A stretch of DNA of 47,959 nt. Source: an uncultured Acetatifactor sp. (lineage in GTDB: Bacteria; Bacillota; Clostridia; Lachnospirales; Lachnospiraceae). The stretch spans positions 1-47,959 of the forward strand of contig CAJUFO010000029.1 of assembly GCA_910585615.1 (NCBI GenBank), read 5' to 3'. Position 1 is the stretch's first letter, and every line of letters starts with the position of its first letter. Both the position numbers and the translations under genes were made by a program. The notes under the pieces were generated by a model that was not told the origin of the DNA, did no database searches, and saw only the letters and a list, made by a program, of their open reading frames with translations. Below are positions 28,874 through 38,183 of the stretch, piece by piece.

Positions 28874-30082
28874 ATGAATAATAAATGTTTGAAAAAAACT
28901 GTATGTATTATTATATTGACTGCATGTTTTACGATTGATACATGCACTCTTATAAATGTAAATAGTAAGTGGGCATATTCTATAATGTCAATTATAGTTT
29001 TTTTTGCATTTATTAAGTATGCCTGTGATTCGAGTTCTACAAAAAGCAGTATCAAACGAAATATTATCAATTCTCTATTGATATATAATTTTATGCCGAA
29101 GCTTATAATATATATGTATACTTTATTTCTAGTTTTTTCTGGATTAACTGAAAAAAGGTTTTTAAGTACTAATATTCAAACATTTGTGAACGGACTGTCT
29201 GCAGTATCTGTATTTATACTTTTTAGGGAACAATCATTCTATTATAGTTATATAGCGGTTGTTTTATCTTATATTATAACAATTGGTATAGAAATTTTTA
29301 ATAAAGGTTTAAATATAAGCTTAGAATTTCATGATTTAGCCTTTTCGATGGGATATGTTATTTTGTATATTATTTATAGAAAAAAAGGATATTTAAAAAG
29401 AGAATTCACAATGCTGCTTTTTGCGGTTCTGATGGTATTTGCAGCAGGAAAACGTATAGGACTATTTGCTTTGCTCGTAACAATTATGTGGTGGAAATGC
29501 GCATCGAAACTTTCGAAAAAGAAAAAGAAGAGATTTATATTCTATAGTGGAATATGTATGATAGGGATATGCTTTCTATTTATAGAATTTGCAATAGATT
29601 CTAAAATATTAGAACTTTCTTCAGCATTTTCTATTGAATTGAGCGGAAGAAATTACTATTACGCTGCGTTGCAGCCATATGTGGAGAAGGGAGTTTCGTT
29701 TTTAGGACTTGGCAGAAATGCGGTGCAAGTTATAATGACACAAGATTTTCCGTGGTTACATGTTGGAAATGTACACAGCGATATATATAGGATGTATGCA
29801 GAATGTGGATTTATATTATTTGGAGGGTGGGTGATTTGGTATTTGATAGGAATAGAATGTGCAGCGATAAGAAAATATGGAACATATGTGGGTGAATTTA
29901 TTTTTGTTTTAACATGCTATACATTCATTGTATATTTTACAGATAACACAGAATTGTATCTTATGAATCAGTATTTTTATGTGTTGACTATGCTAGCGTT
30001 TATGAATTCACAAGCTTGTTATGACATAAAGAAAATAAATGACAGAACTAAGGAAAATACGATTGAGGAAAAGATAGATTAA
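28874..30082 (+). CDS. wzy: Wzy-like O-antigen/capsule polymerase
   Basis: This 402-residue polytopic membrane protein has around ten hydrophobic segments. Its large loop is in the last third, with LSGRNYYYAALQPYVEKG, GLGRNAV and VHSDIYRMYAECGFILFGGW. That H-x-D/N plus small-residue, end-of-loop pattern is characteristic of Wzy/Wzc-dependent polymerases of the O-antigen ligase (PF04932-like) group. Sequence conservation in this family is poor, so assignment rests on topology, loop pattern and position between transferases and a flippase. It would polymerise repeat units at the outer membrane face of the cytoplasmic membrane. Confidence 0.72.
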   Translation: MNNKCLKKTVCIIILTACFTIDTCTLINVNSKWAYSIMSIIVFFAFIKYACDSSSTKSSIKRNIINSLLIYNFMPKLIIYMYTLFLVFSGLTEKRFLSTNIQTFVNGLSAVSVFILFREQSFYYSYIAVVLSYIITIGIEIFNKGLNISLEFHDLAFSMGYVILYIIYRKKGYLKREFTMLLFAVLMVFAAGKRIGLFALLVTIMWWKCASKLSKKKKKRFIFYSGICMIGICFLFIEFAIDSKILELSSAFSIELSGRNYYYAALQPYVEKGVSFLGLGRNAVQVIMTQDFPWLHVGNVHSDIYRMYAECGFILFGGWVIWYLIGIECAAIRKYGTYVGEFIFVLTCYTFIVYFTDNTELYLMNQYFYVLTMLAFMNSQACYDIKKINDRTKENTIEEKID

Positions 30083-30170
30083 TGTTTTTAGCTAACAATA
30101 TAAGTGTTTATAAGAAGATTTCCCTGAGGGGATATTAGGATTGTTTTAATATAAGAGTGAAAGATAAAAT

Positions 30171-31085
30171 ATGATGAGCAAATTAGTCACTATAATTATG
30201 AGTACATATAATGAAACAGAAGTTGAATTAAGAGAAAGCATTAATTCTGTATTGAATCAAACTTATACTAATTTTGAATATATAATAGTGAATGATAATC
30301 CTAAAAATGCTAATTTAGCACGAGTATTAAATCAGCTTTCGGATAAACGTATAAAAATTATTCAAAATAAAAACAATAAAGGGCTTGTATGGAGCCTTAA
30401 TCGCGCGTTGAAAAGAGCAGTTGGAGATATAATTGTTAGAATGGATGCGGATGACATATGCATTAATAATCGAATAGAACGGCAGCTAGAATATTTAAAT
30501 GATAATCGATTAGACTTAATCGGGTCATATGTAGAGTTAATTGACGAAAAAGGTTGTTCTATTAAGAAATTAATGAAATTGCCACAGACTCATAAAGAGA
30601 TTGCTTTTTATATGAAATGGGGTAATTGTATTGTGCATCCGACTTGGATGGGGAAAAGAGAAGTTTTTGTTAAACTTGACGGGTATATCAAAGCCATTCA
30701 CTGTGAAGATTATGATTTTATATTAAGAGCATTAAGGGCGGGATTTAAAGTTGGAAATGTGCCTGAAAAGCTTTTAAAATATAGAATTCGCCAAGAAAGT
30801 ATATCTCGTGAGAATATAGTGCAACAATATATTTTGCGATTATATCTTTCAAATAATATAAAAACTATATTATATGAAAACAATCTTAGAGAAAAGGATA
30901 TTCTTAATTATGTAAATTCCGACAAATTTCGAGAGGAATGTGATGCATATAAGAGATATAGACAATGCAAGAAAGCATTAATATCACATAATAATATTTT
31001 TGAACAGTTACCTAATATGATAACAAGTAAATTTTTATATTTAGATATAATAGAAAAGCTTACCCTTTTCATGCGAGAACATTAA
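30171..31085 (+). CDS. family 2 glycosyltransferase
   Basis: This 304-residue GT2 enzyme has VTIIMSTYNETEVELRESI, YIIVNDNPKNANL, NKGLVWSLNRALKRAVGDII and the D-x-D variant RMDADDICINNR. CEDYDFILRAL then matches the catalytic-base region of the SpsA/rhamnosyltransferase-like group. It probably transfers a nucleotide-activated sugar to the growing lipid-linked oligosaccharide. It is preceded by an 88-nt spacer after wzy and shares the extreme AT bias. Confidence 0.87.
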   Translation: MMSKLVTIIMSTYNETEVELRESINSVLNQTYTNFEYIIVNDNPKNANLARVLNQLSDKRIKIIQNKNNKGLVWSLNRALKRAVGDIIVRMDADDICINNRIERQLEYLNDNRLDLIGSYVELIDEKGCSIKKLMKLPQTHKEIAFYMKWGNCIVHPTWMGKREVFVKLDGYIKAIHCEDYDFILRALRAGFKVGNVPEKLLKYRIRQESISRENIVQQYILRLYLSNNIKTILYENNLREKDILNYVNSDKFREECDAYKRYRQCKKALISHNNIFEQLPNMITSKFLYLDIIEKLTLFMREH

Positions 31086-31222
31086 AAGTCTATAACTGAT
31101 ATTTAAATTATATAAATACATGGATAATAAAATTAATGACAGTATAATTGAATTAATAATTACGCCTTAATTTATAGGTGATTATACTTATATATTTTTT
31201 ACAAGGAGAAAGGATAAGAAAT

Positions 31223-32218
31223 GTGGCTTTAATGGAAGATAAAATAATGGTGAGTGTATATTGTTTAGCATACAATCATGAAAAATACATTAGGAATACA
31301 TTGGATGGTTTTATTTCTCAGGTAACAAATTTTAAATATGAGGTTTTTGTTCATGATGATGCCTCTACTGATAAGACAGCGAGCGTTATTAAAGAGTATG
31401 CCAATAAATATCCCAATATTATAAAACCAATTTTTCAAACAGAGAACCAGTATTCAAAAGGAATTCAAATTTTCAGGACATATATTTATCCGAAAATGTC
31501 CGGAAAATATGTAGCAATATGTGAAGGTGATGATTATTGGTGTTGTATCAATAAATTGCAGAAGCAGGTTGATATACTTGAGACCGATGAAAGCTTATCC
31601 GCATGTGTTCATCAGACTACACAGATAAATTGTGTAGATGGAACACAAAAAAACATATGCGGCTATACCCAAAATTGCATTGTAGAATTTGATGACATAG
31701 TACAAAGGGGGAATAATGTTTATCAAATTTCTTCGTTAATGTATCGAAAGGTTTACTTAGATACCTTACCTCAATTTTGTACATGCATGAAGAATGTTGG
31801 AGATTATCCAATGGCAATTTATTTGACGCTTGTAGGGAATATCTATTATATCAATGAAACTATGTCTGTGTACAGATTGTTTTCGTCTAGAGAGTCATGG
31901 ACAAGTAATAATTCTATTTCAAGAAATAAGAAGCGATGGATAGAAAATTGTGAAGATGCAATTAGAATGTTGAATCTGGCAGACGAGTATTCGGAGCATA
32001 GGTATCATCAACAATTTATGGCAGCAATAAATAGGCATGAATTCGATATCGAGAGACTTACTAAAGGTAAGTGGGTAGCCTTTCAACAAAAGTATAAAAA
32101 CATACGTAGAGAAAAGCATGGGCTACATTACATAAAATGGATTGTCGGCTATTTATTGCCAGAAAGTGTAGTATATCAATTAAAGAAAATCAGAACGTAT
32201 ATTAAAGATAAACTTTGA
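31223..32218 (+). CDS. family 2 glycosyltransferase
   Basis: This GT2 enzyme of about 331 residues has VSVYCLAYNHEKYIRNTLD, VFVHDDASTDKTASVI, AICEGDDYWCCINKLQKQ as the metal-binding segment and VGDYPMAIYLTL. The start is uncertain. GTG 31223 has AAGGA about nine nt upstream. An ATG at 31221 opens a three-codon frame (ATG TGG CTT TAA) whose stop overlaps an ATG at 31232 as TAATG, so translational restart at 31232 is also possible. Its stop precedes the flippase ATG by 2 nt. It is the last gene of the very AT-rich block. Confidence 0.85.
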   Translation: MALMEDKIMVSVYCLAYNHEKYIRNTLDGFISQVTNFKYEVFVHDDASTDKTASVIKEYANKYPNIIKPIFQTENQYSKGIQIFRTYIYPKMSGKYVAICEGDDYWCCINKLQKQVDILETDESLSACVHQTTQINCVDGTQKNICGYTQNCIVEFDDIVQRGNNVYQISSLMYRKVYLDTLPQFCTCMKNVGDYPMAIYLTLVGNIYYINETMSVYRLFSSRESWTSNNSISRNKKRWIENCEDAIRMLNLADEYSEHRYHQQFMAAINRHEFDIERLTKGKWVAFQQKYKNIRREKHGLHYIKWIVGYLLPESVVYQLKKIRTYIKDKL

Positions 32219-32220
32219 AT

Positions 32221-33669
32221 ATGGAAGAAAAAAAGACGAGAATTATATCTAATTTTATATGGCGTTTCGCAGAGCGCTGTGGAGCGCAGGGAGTGTCGTT
32301 TGTTGTCTCCATTATCCTTGCAAGACTTCTTGCTCCGGAAATCTATGGGACAGTAGCTCTGGTTACTGTCTTTACAACGATACTTCAGGTATTTGTCGAT
32401 AGTGGAATGGCCAATGCGCTTATCCAGAAGAAGGATGCGGACGAGACAGACTTTTCTACCGTTTTTTTCTTTAACGTTACAGTCTGTAGCCTGCTCTACC
32501 TCGGGATGTATGTTGCGGCCCCGTTTATTGCCGGATTCTATGATGACAGTGAGCTAACGGTCGTGATACGCGTGCTGAGCCTGACGCTCGTGATTTCTGG
32601 AGTTAAAAATGTCCAGCAGGCATATGTTTCAAGAAACATGCTCTTCAGACGCTTTTTTTATGCCACTTTGGGAGGAACCCTCGGTGCAGCAGTGGTCGGC
32701 ATCGCAATGGCATATAAAGGATTTGGTGTTTGGGCGTTGGTGGTACAGCAGGTTCTGAATGCATCTGTGGACACAGCCATCCTTTGGCTTACCGTGAAGT
32801 GGAGACCACAGAGGGTTTTCTCTTTTCATAGGCTGAAGGGGCTGCTCTCATATGGCTGGAAACTGCTGGTATCAGGCCTACTTGATTCAGCGTATGGGAA
32901 TATCAGGCAACTGATTATTGGAAAGCTGTATTCCTCATCGGACTTGGCTTATTATAATAGGGGCAGGCAGTTTCCCAACTTTATTGTAAACAACATAAAC
33001 AGCTCAATTGACAGCGTGCTGTTTCCGGTAATGTCAAGTGTCCAAGATGACCGGGAGGCTGTGAAGCAGATGACAAGAAAATCTATTAAGACAAGCGTAT
33101 ATGTCATGGCTCCATTCATGATGGGACTTGCGTTCATGGCTGATACAGTTGTACGTTTGGTTTTGACGGATAAGTGGCTGGAATGTGTTCCATTCCTTCG
33201 GATTTTTAGTGTTACTTTTATGCTTTATCCAATCCATACCGCAAATCTAAATGCCATTAACGCCATGGGGCGTAGCGACATGTTTTTACGGCTTGAAATT
33301 GTTAAGAAGGCAGTTGGCGCAGTTCTTTTGCTTTCTACCATGCGTTTTGGAGTTATGGCGATGGCATATAGCATGTTGGTGAGCAGTGCGACCAGCCAGA
33401 TTATCAATTCTTGGCCGAATCGGAAGCTGCTTCATTATGGGTATTTGGAACAGCTTAAGGACATTATGCCAAGTATTTTGTTGGCTGTACTCATGGGAAT
33501 CTGTGTAAGCCTTATCGGTTTGCTGGATATGTCTTTGGTTCTTACGGCGCTCGTGCAGGTAATATTAGGGGCAGAGATTTATGTTATAGGATCAGGTGTT
33601 TTGAATTTGGAGTCATTTAATGATTTAAGGAGAGCTCTGAAGTTTATTATATGTAAAAGCTATAAATGA
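32221..33669 (+). CDS. wzx: Wzx-like polysaccharide flippase (MOP superfamily)
   Basis: This 482-residue protein has about 12-14 membrane segments and the start typical of the WzxC/Polysacc_synt_3 group: FIWRFAERCGAQGVSFVVSI, ARLLAPEIYG, FVDSGMANALIQKK and the internal DLAYYNRGRQFPN. It would flip the undecaprenyl-linked repeat unit across the membrane for polymerisation by Wzy. The start is taken at ATG 32221, 2 nt after the preceding stop, in preference to a TTG at 32215. Base composition rises visibly exactly here, so the gene has a different origin from the transferases upstream. Confidence 0.9.
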   Translation: MEEKKTRIISNFIWRFAERCGAQGVSFVVSIILARLLAPEIYGTVALVTVFTTILQVFVDSGMANALIQKKDADETDFSTVFFFNVTVCSLLYLGMYVAAPFIAGFYDDSELTVVIRVLSLTLVISGVKNVQQAYVSRNMLFRRFFYATLGGTLGAAVVGIAMAYKGFGVWALVVQQVLNASVDTAILWLTVKWRPQRVFSFHRLKGLLSYGWKLLVSGLLDSAYGNIRQLIIGKLYSSSDLAYYNRGRQFPNFIVNNINSSIDSVLFPVMSSVQDDREAVKQMTRKSIKTSVYVMAPFMMGLAFMADTVVRLVLTDKWLECVPFLRIFSVTFMLYPIHTANLNAINAMGRSDMFLRLEIVKKAVGAVLLLSTMRFGVMAMAYSMLVSSATSQIINSWPNRKLLHYGYLEQLKDIMPSILLAVLMGICVSLIGLLDMSLVLTALVQVILGAEIYVIGSGVLNLESFNDLRRALKFIICKSYK

Positions 33670-33992
33670 CTATATACCAAACTCAGCTGCTATTTTATAG
33701 GATGTTCCTATGTTGCGCAAATAAATATTTCAACGATGGTTTTACCGATACATCAACACGACCTGAAGGGAGTTCTGGCGAAACTGAAAATATGCTATCA
33801 ACTTATTTGCTGACTAACATTAACGTATGTACAGACCATGCATTGCTGACAGTGGCACAGCTGTCCGTATATGTATATGTGGAAAATGGACATGCCATAG
33901 TCCTTGACATAACAGAAAGCGAAAAGAAGAAAGATGATAATGATTCATCATCTGCCGAATCTGGCATCCGGCAAGGATATTCAAGGACATAA
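33666..33992 (+). CDS. unrecognised 108-codon frame, probably not a functional gene
   Basis: A frame beginning at the flippase stop encodes a protein with a mildly patterned middle (LLTVAQLSVYVYVENGHAIV) and a polar end. I recognise no family, there is no ribosome binding site at its start, and the following 145 nt to the next gene have no open frame. A second frame (about 33989-34083) encodes a short segment with IKPKKKGIDKPHKVG and then stops. The stretch is best read as decayed sequence at a recombination joint. Confidence 0.2.
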   Translation: MTIYQTQLLFYRMFLCCANKYFNDGFTDTSTRPEGSSGETENMLSTYLLTNINVCTDHALLTVAQLSVYVYVENGHAIVLDITESEKKKDDNDSSSAESGIRQGYSRT

Positions 33993-34137
33993 TAATGAAG
34001 TCATCCTATTGTTTATTAAGCCCAAGAAAAAAGGGATTGATAAACCACATAAAGTAGGGTTTAGAGATTTCGAAAGTATATAGAAAAGAAAGGAGATTAT
34101 GGTGTTTATGCTTCAATAAACATCATACAGAATTATT
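33670..34137. other. 468-nt joint between flippase and ATP-grasp gene
   Basis: No confident gene is present. An AAAGGAG at about 34089 precedes a seven-codon frame (MVFMLQ then stop) and not the next gene. Composition is intermediate between the two flanking blocks. Confidence 0.4.
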
Positions 34138-35403
34138 ATGAAAAATGTTCTTGTATTTCCTTGCGGTTCGGAAATCGCTTTTGAAATATATCGGTCATTA
34201 CAACATTCTAAGCATTTTCGGTTGATAGGTGCAAATAGCATTGCGGATCATGGAAAGTTTGTATATGAAGATTACGTTGCAGACGTTCCTTTTATTACAG
34301 ATGTAAACTTCATACCTACCATGAAACATATTGTTAAGGAATATAATATTGATTATATTTATCCATCTATGGACAGTGCCATATCATTACTAAAGGAAAA
34401 TGAAGATGCATTGGGCTGCTATGTGATATCATCGCCTAAAGAAACTACTCGAATTTGCTCATCTAAAAAGAAGACATATGAATGCCTATATAACATTGTC
34501 CGTACTCCTCAAATTTATAGGCAAGATGACAACTTGCAATATCCTGTGTTTTGTAAACCTGACATTGGATATGGGGCTCGAGGTGCAAATATAATCAATA
34601 ATTATGCAATGCTCTCAGAACAAATGAATGGATACCCCAATTCTCTGATTATGGAGTATTTGCCAGGAAATGAGTACACCATTGATTGTTTTACAAACAA
34701 AAATGGTACTTTGCTTTTTTGTGGAGCACGCACACGCAATCGGATATCAAATGGTATAAGCGTAAATACAGCAACGGTAGGCAAGGATGAAACCATATAC
34801 AAAAAAGTAAAACGAATTAATGAGACCTTGCGATTTCGTGGTGCATGGTTTGTTCAGTTTAAGCAAAATGATGCAGGAGAATTGGTTCTTCTAGAAATAG
34901 CTAGTCGCTTGGGGGGATCATCTGCTCTTTATCGTGCAAGAGGAATCAACTTTGCACAGCTCAGTCTATTTGATGCTATGGGAGTTGATGTGTCCATTAT
35001 TGATAATGGATTTTACGTGGAGATGGATAGGGCGCTTGATAATTGCTTTAAAATGGATATTGATTATGACGAAGTGTTCATAGATTATGATGATACAATC
35101 ATTTTGGATAAGAGTATATATAATTTGGATGCCGTTAAGTTTTTATATTATTGCAAAAATAAAAAGATAAAGCTAACATTATTGACAAGACATGATGGTA
35201 ATCTTGAAGAAGAACTTAATCAATTTCATTTGATAAATCTATTCGACAGAGTCATTCAGATTGGACAACAGGATTGCAAAGTGAAATACATCGATAACAA
35301 AAATTCCATTTTTATTGATGACTCTTTTGAAGAAAGAAGGCATGTGATAGAACAACGGCATATCCCAGTATTTTCAATAGACATGATTGGATGCTTAATG
35401 TGA
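34138..35403 (+). CDS. ATP-grasp enzyme fused to a HAD-superfamily domain
   Basis: This is a 421-residue two-domain protein. Residues 1-300 resemble a carbamoyl-phosphate-synthase-like ATP-grasp enzyme: N-terminal VLVFPCGSEIAFEIYRSL, the ATP loop YPVFCKPDIGYGARGA, MEYLPGNEYTIDCF and the metal-binding LLEIASRLGGSS. Residues 310-421 form a HAD-like domain with the nucleophile motif DYDDT (Asp316, Asp318), LTLLTRHDG and the C-terminal IFIDDSFEER. ATP-grasp enzymes ligate carboxylates to amines through acyl phosphates, so this may amidate a uronic acid or attach an amino acid. Its substrate is unknown. No clear ribosome binding site precedes it. The next gene starts 15 nt downstream. Confidence 0.75.
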   Translation: MKNVLVFPCGSEIAFEIYRSLQHSKHFRLIGANSIADHGKFVYEDYVADVPFITDVNFIPTMKHIVKEYNIDYIYPSMDSAISLLKENEDALGCYVISSPKETTRICSSKKKTYECLYNIVRTPQIYRQDDNLQYPVFCKPDIGYGARGANIINNYAMLSEQMNGYPNSLIMEYLPGNEYTIDCFTNKNGTLLFCGARTRNRISNGISVNTATVGKDETIYKKVKRINETLRFRGAWFVQFKQNDAGELVLLEIASRLGGSSALYRARGINFAQLSLFDAMGVDVSIIDNGFYVEMDRALDNCFKMDIDYDEVFIDYDDTIILDKSIYNLDAVKFLYYCKNKKIKLTLLTRHDGNLEEELNQFHLINLFDRVIQIGQQDCKVKYIDNKNSIFIDDSFEERRHVIEQRHIPVFSIDMIGCLM

Positions 35404-35418
35404 TTGGAGGGCGCAAGA

Positions 35419-36663
35419 GTGGTTTTAGGTATAATAGGGGCTTTTGGAGATACGAATTTCGGCGACTATGCGATGCTGGTCAATAATATATATACAATTC
35501 AGCCAAGTGAGACGATTGTTTTTACTTACAACGAGACATTAATGGACATTTTATTGAAAACATATTTAAAGGGATATGCAGTTTCGCCAGTCAATATAAA
35601 GACCACATATATATATGAAGCAGTTTATGGTGATAACTATAATATACAATATGACGATGAAGTGCTTGTTCCAATGCAGGTATTGCGCTATTTTCGTAAC
35701 GAACAGCAAGTGAGAGAAGCTGTGCGTAAAATTGATGTCTTGTTCGTGTGCGGTGGAGGATATTTGAATCGCGTTTGGAATGCTAGGCACCGTAAAGGAA
35801 AACTGCTTTCGATTTTGGGAACGATGCTTATAGCGTCTGAGGAGCATAAGAAAATCGTATTTGGAGGCAATACATTTGGTCCTTTTGATAAAAGCAGCGA
35901 GTTTTACGGAAGTATTTTATTGGCATTGAAAAATGTTGTATATGCAGCGAGAGATGATGTCTATTCAGAGGCAAATTTACGGCGTTTGGGAATCAAGGGA
36001 GAAATTACATTAGTGCCGGATGATTTGTATTTCTTGCATGAGCAATTTCTTTTCTTTAAACCAGAAATCAGTATTGCTTTGCCTAAAAAATATGTAATTC
36101 TAGAACTATATTGTTCTCTAGACGAAATCAAAAAGAATTATGAACAAATAAAAAGCTTTGTTGATTTGATGTATCGGAAGTATGGCCTAATAACAATATT
36201 CATCTCTCTTGATAAAGGATATGGAGGAGAGCATCAAGGACAGCAGCTCGAGGGGCTTGATAATTTAATGGTTTGGCATTTTGGACGCGAACCATATAGG
36301 AAAGTCGAGGATATACTGTATATTGTTCGTAAAGCGCAATTTGTACTATGCCAACGATATCATTTATTTTTATTTGCAATTGCAAATAACATACCTGCGT
36401 ATCAAATATTAAAAAACGTCTGTGGAGATAAGCGTTACTATTATACAAAGTCGAGTGGAATGTTAAAGCAGGTGTTTCAGAACCAGATATATAATGATGC
36501 TCTTTTCCTTGCGCCTGACATTGTTGAGGGATTTCATGAGTTGATAATGCATTATGAAGAGTTGGTGCATAAACAACAAAAATTATTTGCACACGATAAA
36601 GAAAAAGCCGAACAACAAATGAAGCAGGTTAGAATGGAATATATTCAAAAACATTTAAAATAA
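35419..36663 (+). CDS. polysaccharide pyruvyltransferase-family protein
   Basis: This 414-residue protein begins IIGAFGDTNFGDYAMLVNNI, has VLFVCGGGYLNRVWNARHR, KIVFGGNTFGPF, VYAARDDVYSEANLRRLGIK, LVPDD, and a C-terminal QFVLCQRYHLFLFAIANNIPA. This is the PS_pyruv_trans (CsaB/WcaK-like) pattern. Members add a pyruvate ketal to a sugar using phosphoenolpyruvate, giving negative charge. The start is GTG 35419, supported by GGAGG (35406-35410) and an 8-nt spacer; TTG 35404 has no site. It pairs with the upstream ATP-grasp/HAD gene and shares its AT-rich composition. Confidence 0.82.
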   Translation: MVLGIIGAFGDTNFGDYAMLVNNIYTIQPSETIVFTYNETLMDILLKTYLKGYAVSPVNIKTTYIYEAVYGDNYNIQYDDEVLVPMQVLRYFRNEQQVREAVRKIDVLFVCGGGYLNRVWNARHRKGKLLSILGTMLIASEEHKKIVFGGNTFGPFDKSSEFYGSILLALKNVVYAARDDVYSEANLRRLGIKGEITLVPDDLYFLHEQFLFFKPEISIALPKKYVILELYCSLDEIKKNYEQIKSFVDLMYRKYGLITIFISLDKGYGGEHQGQQLEGLDNLMVWHFGREPYRKVEDILYIVRKAQFVLCQRYHLFLFAIANNIPAYQILKNVCGDKRYYYTKSSGMLKQVFQNQIYNDALFLAPDIVEGFHELIMHYEELVHKQQKLFAHDKEKAEQQMKQVRMEYIQKHLK

Positions 36664-37050
36664 TAATTATACTCATGAACGCATTTGCTTGCCGCTTTCG
36701 TTCTTTAATGCACAAGCGTTTACTCGTTATACAGTTTTACATTGGCAAATTTTTTCGTTCATTGTATAGCATTTGGGGCTGTGAGAAAGGCTTTGTTCGT
36801 AGTTTTGACAACGACTCCGTGCTTTTCATGGCGCTGCTATTATTGGGGTTTGAATATAAATATATTGTGTATTGTATCAATTTGCCAATTGGTTGTGGAA
36901 AAATCTTCGATTTTTATGTTAGAAGAGAAAAAGCTGAATGCTATAAAAAATAGAGGTGAAAGTATAGGCTGGGAGTAGACTGGAAAATGTTGATAAATAT
37001 TGGCTTGAGTGTTTCCGAGACTCCACTCTCAAAGAAGGAGATTATTAGAA
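36664..37050. other. 387-nt stretch without a recognisable gene
   Basis: Two overlapping frames (36675-36953 and 36742-36978) encode Cys/Phe-rich sequences that look like no known family and lack ribosome binding sites. AAGGAGAT at the end belongs to the next gene. Base composition shifts upward from 37.05 kb, so this is another joint of the mosaic locus. Confidence 0.35.
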
Positions 37051-38160
37051 ATGAATAACAAAATTTTAGTAACCCAATCATCTATGCCCAGAATTGAGGA
37101 GTACATGGATGAGATAGAGGGATTGTGGGATTCCCACTGGCTGACAAACATGGGGGCAAAACATAAGGCGCTCCAGCAGGAATTGAAGGGCTACTTAGAT
37201 GTCGAAAATGTGGAGCTTCTGACAAATGGCCATATGGCCCTGGAGCTGACCTTGCAGGCAATGAACCTGCAAGGGGAGGTCATAACCACTCCTTTCACGT
37301 TCGCCTCCACTACCCATGCCATCGTGCGCAACGGCCTGAAACCGGTATTCTGTGATATCGACCCTGTTACATATACAATGGATGCGGAGAAGATAGAAGA
37401 CTTGATTACCGACCACACTTGTGCAGTCATGCCGGTCCATGTATATGGCAATGTATGTAACGTTGAGGAGATTGAACGGATTGCACATAAATATGAATTA
37501 AAGGTAATCTACGATGCCGCCCATTCTTTTGGCGAGACCTATAAAGGGCAGGGAATAGGAAATTTCGGGGACGCCTCCTGCTTCAGCTTCCATGCGACAA
37601 AAGTATTCAACAGCATCGAAGGAGGGGCTGTCTGTTTCCGCGACCAGCGTTTGGGCAACGCCTTATATGAACTGAAGAATTTCGGCATCCATGGCCCGGA
37701 GGAGGTCAGCGCTGTCGGGGCCAATGCGAAGATGAATGAATTCTGTGCCGCCATGGGGCTCTGCAACCTGCGCCATGTGGACGAGGAGATTGATAAAAGG
37801 AGGCTTGTGGCCGAAAGGTACCGCAGCCATCTGGAAGGGGTGGAAGGACTACAGCTGAACAGGGTGCAGCCGGAGGTAAGATTCAATTACGCGTATTTCC
37901 CGATTGTCATTGATGAGAAGGCCTTTGGGGCAAGTCGGGCCGAAGTGTTCGATAGGCTGGCCGAGCAGGGAATCGGGGCAAGGAAGTACTTCTATCCGCT
38001 TACCAATACATTCTCCTGCTTCCATCGGGAATATGACGTGAGCGAGGCGCCTGTCGCCCTGCACATCAGCAAAAGGGTGCTGACGCTTCCGCTATATGCC
38101 GATTTGGGGATGGAGGATGTGGACAGAATCTGCAAGGTCATTTTGGGCTGCAAGGTGTAA
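37051..38160 (+). CDS. DegT/DnrJ/EryC1/StrS-family sugar aminotransferase
   Basis: This is a 369-residue PLP enzyme with HWLTNMGAKHKALQQEL, the nucleotide-sugar and cofactor segments TNGHMALELTLQAM, TTPFTFASTTHAI, DAAHSFGETYKG and the probable Schiff-base Lys184 in FSFHATKVFNSIEGG. The N-terminus resembles VioA/FdtB-type enzymes that aminate dTDP-4-keto- or 3-keto-6-deoxyhexoses. The exact product is uncertain, and the nucleotide-sugar dehydratase it needs is not in this window. AAGGAGAT fixes ATG 37051. The acyltransferase 23 nt downstream could N-acylate the new amine. Confidence 0.9.
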   Translation: MNNKILVTQSSMPRIEEYMDEIEGLWDSHWLTNMGAKHKALQQELKGYLDVENVELLTNGHMALELTLQAMNLQGEVITTPFTFASTTHAIVRNGLKPVFCDIDPVTYTMDAEKIEDLITDHTCAVMPVHVYGNVCNVEEIERIAHKYELKVIYDAAHSFGETYKGQGIGNFGDASCFSFHATKVFNSIEGGAVCFRDQRLGNALYELKNFGIHGPEEVSAVGANAKMNEFCAAMGLCNLRHVDEEIDKRRLVAERYRSHLEGVEGLQLNRVQPEVRFNYAYFPIVIDEKAFGASRAEVFDRLAEQGIGARKYFYPLTNTFSCFHREYDVSEAPVALHISKRVLTLPLYADLGMEDVDRICKVILGCKV

Positions 38161-38183
38161 GCCTTTTGGGAGGGACTGGGGAC

